DNA of 8,417 nt. It comes from Methanomassiliicoccus sp. UBA6 (GTDB taxonomy: Archaea > Thermoplasmatota > Thermoplasmata > Methanomassiliicoccales > Methanomassiliicoccaceae). Shown one piece after another: positions 5,248 to 8,417 of the stretch. The DNA lies in NCBI GenBank assembly GCA_002508545.1, contig DAVH01000051.1, positions 64,254 through 72,670 of the forward strand, given 5' to 3'. The first letter of the stretch is position 1. Each line of letters opens with the position of its first letter. The notes beneath the pieces were generated by a model. It was not told the DNA's origin and did not search any database. It worked only from the letters and a program-made list of their open reading frames with translations. Both the position numbers and the translations under genes were made by a program.

Positions 5248-8200
5248 TCTCCTCGCGGTCCAGCAGGACCTCCAGCTCCCCTCCCGGCTCCAGGACGAAC
5301 ATCCGGCCGCGGTACCCGATGGATATGGGCTCCACGCCGCCGGTCCTGCTGAACAGGTGCATCCTCTCCCGGTCGATCTCCACCTCCACGAGGTGACGCC
5401 GGTACTCGATGCGGAACTTCAGCCGCTTGAGCTCGGTCGGGAGGCGGGGATCGAACAGCAGCGCGTCGCCCCTGGTCTCCAGTCCGGAGTAGCACCGCTG
5501 GACGATGTCCACGGTGCTGGCCATCGCCCCCAGGTGGATGCCCTCGTGCGTCGTCCCGCACTGGATGTCGGAGACGTCGGACCTCAGCGCGTCGAGGAAG
5601 TGGTTCCACGAGCCCTCCCGGTTGTACCGGGAGAGCACCCAGGCGAAGACGACGCGGCTCAGGGTGGAGCCATGCGCGGTGCGCTTCGAGTAGTACTCGA
5701 TGGTCCTCCTCACCGCCTCCGGGCTCCACCCGTAGCCCATGCGGCCCAGGTGCTCCCGGAGCTCGTCCTCGGAGAACAGGTAGAGGAGCATGAGCGCATC
5801 CGCCTGCTTCGACATCCTGTAGTTCCTGATCGAGTCCCCCTCCGCCTCCAGAATGCGGTCCATGCGGTGCAGGGTGCAGTACCTCTCCCGGTATTTCTCG
5901 AGGTCCAGCTCCTTCAGATTGTCGTAGCCTTCGAACTGGCTCATGATCCCGTCGCCGTGGAAGGGCACGTACAGCCTATCGGCGATATCCTTCCAGCGGT
6001 CCAGCTCCTGGTCCTCCAGCCGGAGCTCGGTGCGGATGTCCCGGTGGTGCTGCAGCGGCAGCTCGCGGAGCGCCTCCAGCGCCCGGTGGAGGGTCCACGA
6101 GACCATGACGTTGGTGTAGGCGTTGTTGTCCACTCCGGCCTCCTCGGTGCCCGGGTACCCCTCGTGGAACTCGTCCGGTCCCATGATCTTCAGGATGACG
6201 TAGCGGCCCCGGGCCTCGTCATACTGGCAGCGGCTGACCCAGAACCGGGCGATCTCGCACAGCAGCTCCGTCCCGTACAGCGACATGAAGCTGAGGTCGC
6301 CGGTCACCTGGTAGTACTGCCACACGTTGTACGCGATCGCCAGGCTGACATGCTGCTCCAGCCGGGTGTTGTCCGGTATCCACCTTCCCGACAGCGGGTT
6401 GAGGTGCACGGTCTGCGCCCTCTCCCGCCCGTCGCTCCCGCTCATCCAGGGGAACAGCGCTCCCTGGTACCCCTGCTCCCTCGCGGCCCACCTGGCCATC
6501 TGCAGCCGCCGGTAGCGGTACAGCAGCAAGCTTCGCGTCAGGTCCGGCCCGTGCAGGTTGAGGAAGGGGAAGATGAACAGCTCATCCCACATGATCAGGC
6601 CGCGGTACGCCTCCCCGGCCAGTCCGCGCGGGGCGATCCCGACGTCCAGGTCGATGGAGTGCAGGGAGGTGTTCTCCAGCAGGTGGAAGATGTGGAGGTT
6701 GAGGATCTGCGATATCCACAGGTGTCCCGGGTCGACCTCGAAGCCGTACCGGGACCACCGCACTCCCCAGCGGTGTGAATGGTCCTGGAGCAGGGATTCG
6801 AAGTCCCCGCTGTGCGCCAGCAGGTCCAGCGAGGCGGTCAGGGTGTCGGAGATCGCGCGGTCCCGCGACGAGCGGATGGCGGCGACCTTCTCCACGCGCA
6901 GCGGGCGGCCCTGCGCCGCGCCGATCTCGATGTCCTGCCCCACGAGGCCGCTTTCCTCCAGCTGGGAGCGGCGCACGAAGGTTCCCTCCGGAGCGAACAC
7001 CCGGGTGCGGGCGGCCTCGGTGACGCGGACCTTGGACTGATTGGTCTCCACCTCCAGCCAGACGGTCTCCTGGCCGTCGGTCCCGGAGCCCAGGATGTCG
7101 AGGTGGCGGTTGTTCAGCTCCCGGTACCTGGCGACCAGGGTGTTGCCGACGTTCCCGTCCACCGCCGTCCGGACGGTCATCTTCCCGGACCAGTTCTCCG
7201 GGGTGATGGTGAGCTCCAGCGCGGCGAGGTTCGGGGTGACCATGCTCACCAGCCGCCGGTCGCGGAGCGTGGTCGTCCGGCCCTGCCGGTCGGTGAACCG
7301 GACCTCGCGGACCAGGACGCCGTTCCGCATGTCCAGCTCCTGGCGGTACCGCTCGATGCTCACCTTCCCGAGGTCGAGCCACTCCCCTCCTTCGGGACGG
7401 AACGACAGGTACGACCAGTTCGGCAGGTTGACGTTGCTCTCGTTCTCGATGACCCGCCCCCGGACCTCGCTCTCCAGGCGGTTGTAGATGCCGGCGATGT
7501 AGGTGCCGGGGTAGTGCTCGTCGCCGGCGGTGGACTCGGGGGCCGAGCCCCGCGTGGCCATGTATCCGTTGCCCAGGGTGCACAGCGCCTCGCGGAGCTG
7601 CTCCTTGTCCGGCTCGTAGTACCCGTAGGTCAGCGACCAGCTTCCGGCGGCGCCCTCACTGTCGAACGCCACGATCAGGCGTTCGAGCAGCACCTGGACC
7701 TCGGCGACGTCGGAGAGCATGTAGCTGGCGGCGGTCGGCCGGGGGTGGTCGCTGACCACGATGCCGATGCCCCTGCCCTCAAGGGCGCGGAAGGCGTCCT
7801 CGTCGGTCAGGTCGTCGCCGATGAACAGCGGCACGATGTTCGAGCCTCCGGCGTTCAGGCGCCCCATGATCGACAGGACCGCGTCCCCCTTGCCCCATTC
7901 CAGGTCCGGCCGGAGCTCGAGGACCATCTTGCCGTAGGTCTTCCGCAGGCCCGGGTGATCGCAGGCGGCCCGGTCGAACGCTCTCTCCAGCGCGGGGACC
8001 TCGGACGGCTTGACCAGGCGGTAGTGCAGCGAGACGCCGTAGCGCTTCCTCTCCACGATCGCTCCCTCGATGCCCTCGGCCGCCGACCTCAGCTCGCGCT
8101 CGGCGGCGTCGAGCGCGCCCAGATACTCAGCGCCCCGATCCTTGTCCACGAAGGTGCCCAGGGGGCCCTCGATCTCGAAGCCGTGGCTGCCGGCGTAACC

Positions 8201-8417
8201 GATGTTGTCCAGCCCGATCAGCCTCGTAATGTCCCCGAGCCCGCGGCCGGTGACGATGAACACCGGCAGCCGGCCGGACAGGCGGCCGAGGGTCTTCCTC
8301 ATGCCGTCATCGAGGACAGCGAGGTCCGGCCGGGCGACGATCGGGGTCAGCGTGCCGTCGTAGTCGAGGAATATCGCCGGCGTCCCGCTGACCAGCCAGC
8401 GGAAGATCTCCTCCGAG
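5240..8417 (-). CDS. Fused trehalose-6-phosphate phosphatase (OtsB-like) / GH65 glycoside phosphorylase (5' end outside window)
   Basis: The frame is open from the right edge to the TGA at 5240, giving 1058 codons; the ATG at 8302 is internal, because the HAD motif I lies upstream of it. Counting from the first whole codon (8416), residues 14-250 are an OtsB-type HAD phosphatase: FLDYDGTLTP (Asp18, Asp20), FIVTGR (51-58 region), GKMVLELRP, KGDAV and GDDLTDEDAF (200-209). It should convert trehalose 6-phosphate to trehalose. Residues from about 258 are GH65: MGPDEFHEG with the probable general acid Glu749, VDNNAYTN, and the phosphate-site motifs KQAD (870-873) and HGSTLS (915-920). These suggest an inverting phosphorylase acting on trehalose or a related alpha-glucobiose, though a phosphate-dependent hydrolase cannot be excluded. 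The small C-terminal beta domain appears complete. Similar OtsB-GH65 fusions are known in actinobacteria (OtsB1 type). The true start, and perhaps otsA, lies beyond the right edge. Confidence 0.9.
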   Translation of the reverse strand, partial: SEEIFRWLVSGTPAIFLDYDGTLTPIVARPDLAVLDDGMRKTLGRLSGRLPVFIVTGRGLGDITRLIGLDNIGYAGSHGFEIEGPLGTFVDKDRGAEYLGALDAAERELRSAAEGIEGAIVERKRYGVSLHYRLVKPSEVPALERAFDRAACDHPGLRKTYGKMVLELRPDLEWGKGDAVLSIMGRLNAGGSNIVPLFIGDDLTDEDAFRALEGRGIGIVVSDHPRPTAASYMLSDVAEVQVLLERLIVAFDSEGAAGSWSLTYGYYEPDKEQLREALCTLGNGYMATRGSAPESTAGDEHYPGTYIAGIYNRLESEVRGRVIENESNVNLPNWSYLSFRPEGGEWLDLGKVSIERYRQELDMRNGVLVREVRFTDRQGRTTTLRDRRLVSMVTPNLAALELTITPENWSGKMTVRTAVDGNVGNTLVARYRELNNRHLDILGSGTDGQETVWLEVETNQSKVRVTEAARTRVFAPEGTFVRRSQLEESGLVGQDIEIGAAQGRPLRVEKVAAIRSSRDRAISDTLTASLDLLAHSGDFESLLQDHSHRWGVRWSRYGFEVDPGHLWISQILNLHIFHLLENTSLHSIDLDVGIAPRGLAGEAYRGLIMWDELFIFPFLNLHGPDLTRSLLLYRYRRLQMARWAAREQGYQGALFPWMSGSDGRERAQTVHLNPLSGRWIPDNTRLEQHVSLAIAYNVWQYYQVTGDLSFMSLYGTELLCEIARFWVSRCQYDEARGRYVILKIMGPDEFHEGYPGTEEAGVDNNAYTNVMVSWTLHRALEALRELPLQHHRDIRTELRLEDQELDRWKDIADRLYVPFHGDGIMSQFEGYDNLKELDLEKYRERYCTLHRMDRILEAEGDSIRNYRMSKQADALMLLYLFSEDELREHLGRMGYGWSPEAVRRTIEYYSKRTAHGSTLSRVVFAWVLSRYNREGSWNHFLDALRSDVSDIQCGTTHEGIHLGAMASTVDIVQRCYSGLETRGDALLFDPRLPTELKRLKFRIEYRRHLVEVEIDRERMHLFSRTGGVEPISIGYRGRMFVLEPGGELEVLLDREEIS

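Noticed and set aside
5357..6778. Plus-strand open frame of 473 codons
   Set aside because: It is the antisense of the GH65 domain, which carries conserved motifs on the minus strand; the plus translation shows low-complexity shadow composition.
8302..8302. ATG as the start of the OtsB-GH65 protein
   Set aside because: The frame continues upstream to the window edge and contains the essential HAD motif FLDYDGTLTP, so this Met is internal.
1..8417. CRISPR array, insertion sequence or defence island
   Set aside because: There are no regularly spaced repeats with unique spacers, no transposase and no terminal inverted repeats. The nuclease resembles Cas4 only at superfamily level, and no cas genes accompany it in the window.

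Overview
The window looks like a chromosomal segment of a high-G+C archaeon. The evidence is AT-rich BRE/TATA-type promoter islands standing out in otherwise G+C-rich intergenic DNA, gene starts that sit at leaderless distance from those islands without a Shine-Dalgarno site, and protein types common in euryarchaea: a PKD-repeat surface protein, a zinc-ribbon/transglutaminase-like membrane protein, and a RecB-like nuclease joined to an RNase H-like domain. A Methanomassiliicoccales/Thermoplasmatota host is my best guess from the style of these proteins, but this is inference. I see no rRNA, tRNA, CRISPR array, transposon or phage gene.

Layout. (1) 1-1952, minus strand: the first 650 codons of a large nuclease, running off the left edge. 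It has a PD-(D/E)XK core, a cysteine cluster of Fe-S type and an RNase H-like domain. A C-terminal helicase is expected outside the window. (2) 1953-2041: a short gap with a 10-bp GC hairpin and a small AT island. (3) 2042-3631, minus: a secreted, C-terminally membrane-anchored protein with four PKD domains. (4) 3632-4308: a divergent intergenic region of about 680 bp. It holds a promoter for the PKD gene with an adjacent 16-bp dyad, a central strong archaeal promoter reading rightward, a hairpin followed by T5 about 200 bp further on, and a promoter for the next gene. Together the middle elements outline a candidate small RNA. (5) 4309-5247, plus: a membrane protein with two zinc ribbons inside the cell and a transglutaminase-like domain outside. 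(6) 5240-8417, minus, running off the right edge: a fused trehalose-6-phosphate phosphatase and GH65 glycoside phosphorylase. It converges with gene 5 so that both stop codons lie in one 8-bp palindrome.

How the parts relate. The PKD protein and the transglutaminase-like protein are both cell-surface proteins that share a divergent control region, so a common envelope role is possible but unproven. The OtsB-GH65 fusion belongs to trehalose metabolism; a trehalose-6-phosphate synthase gene might lie just beyond the right edge. The nuclease belongs to DNA repair or recombination and has no evident functional link to its neighbours.

The most unusual signal is the candidate small RNA at about 3951-4145. 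Its terminal hairpin shows, across the loop and the first stem base, a perfect copy of the anti-Shine-Dalgarno octamer TCACCTCC.
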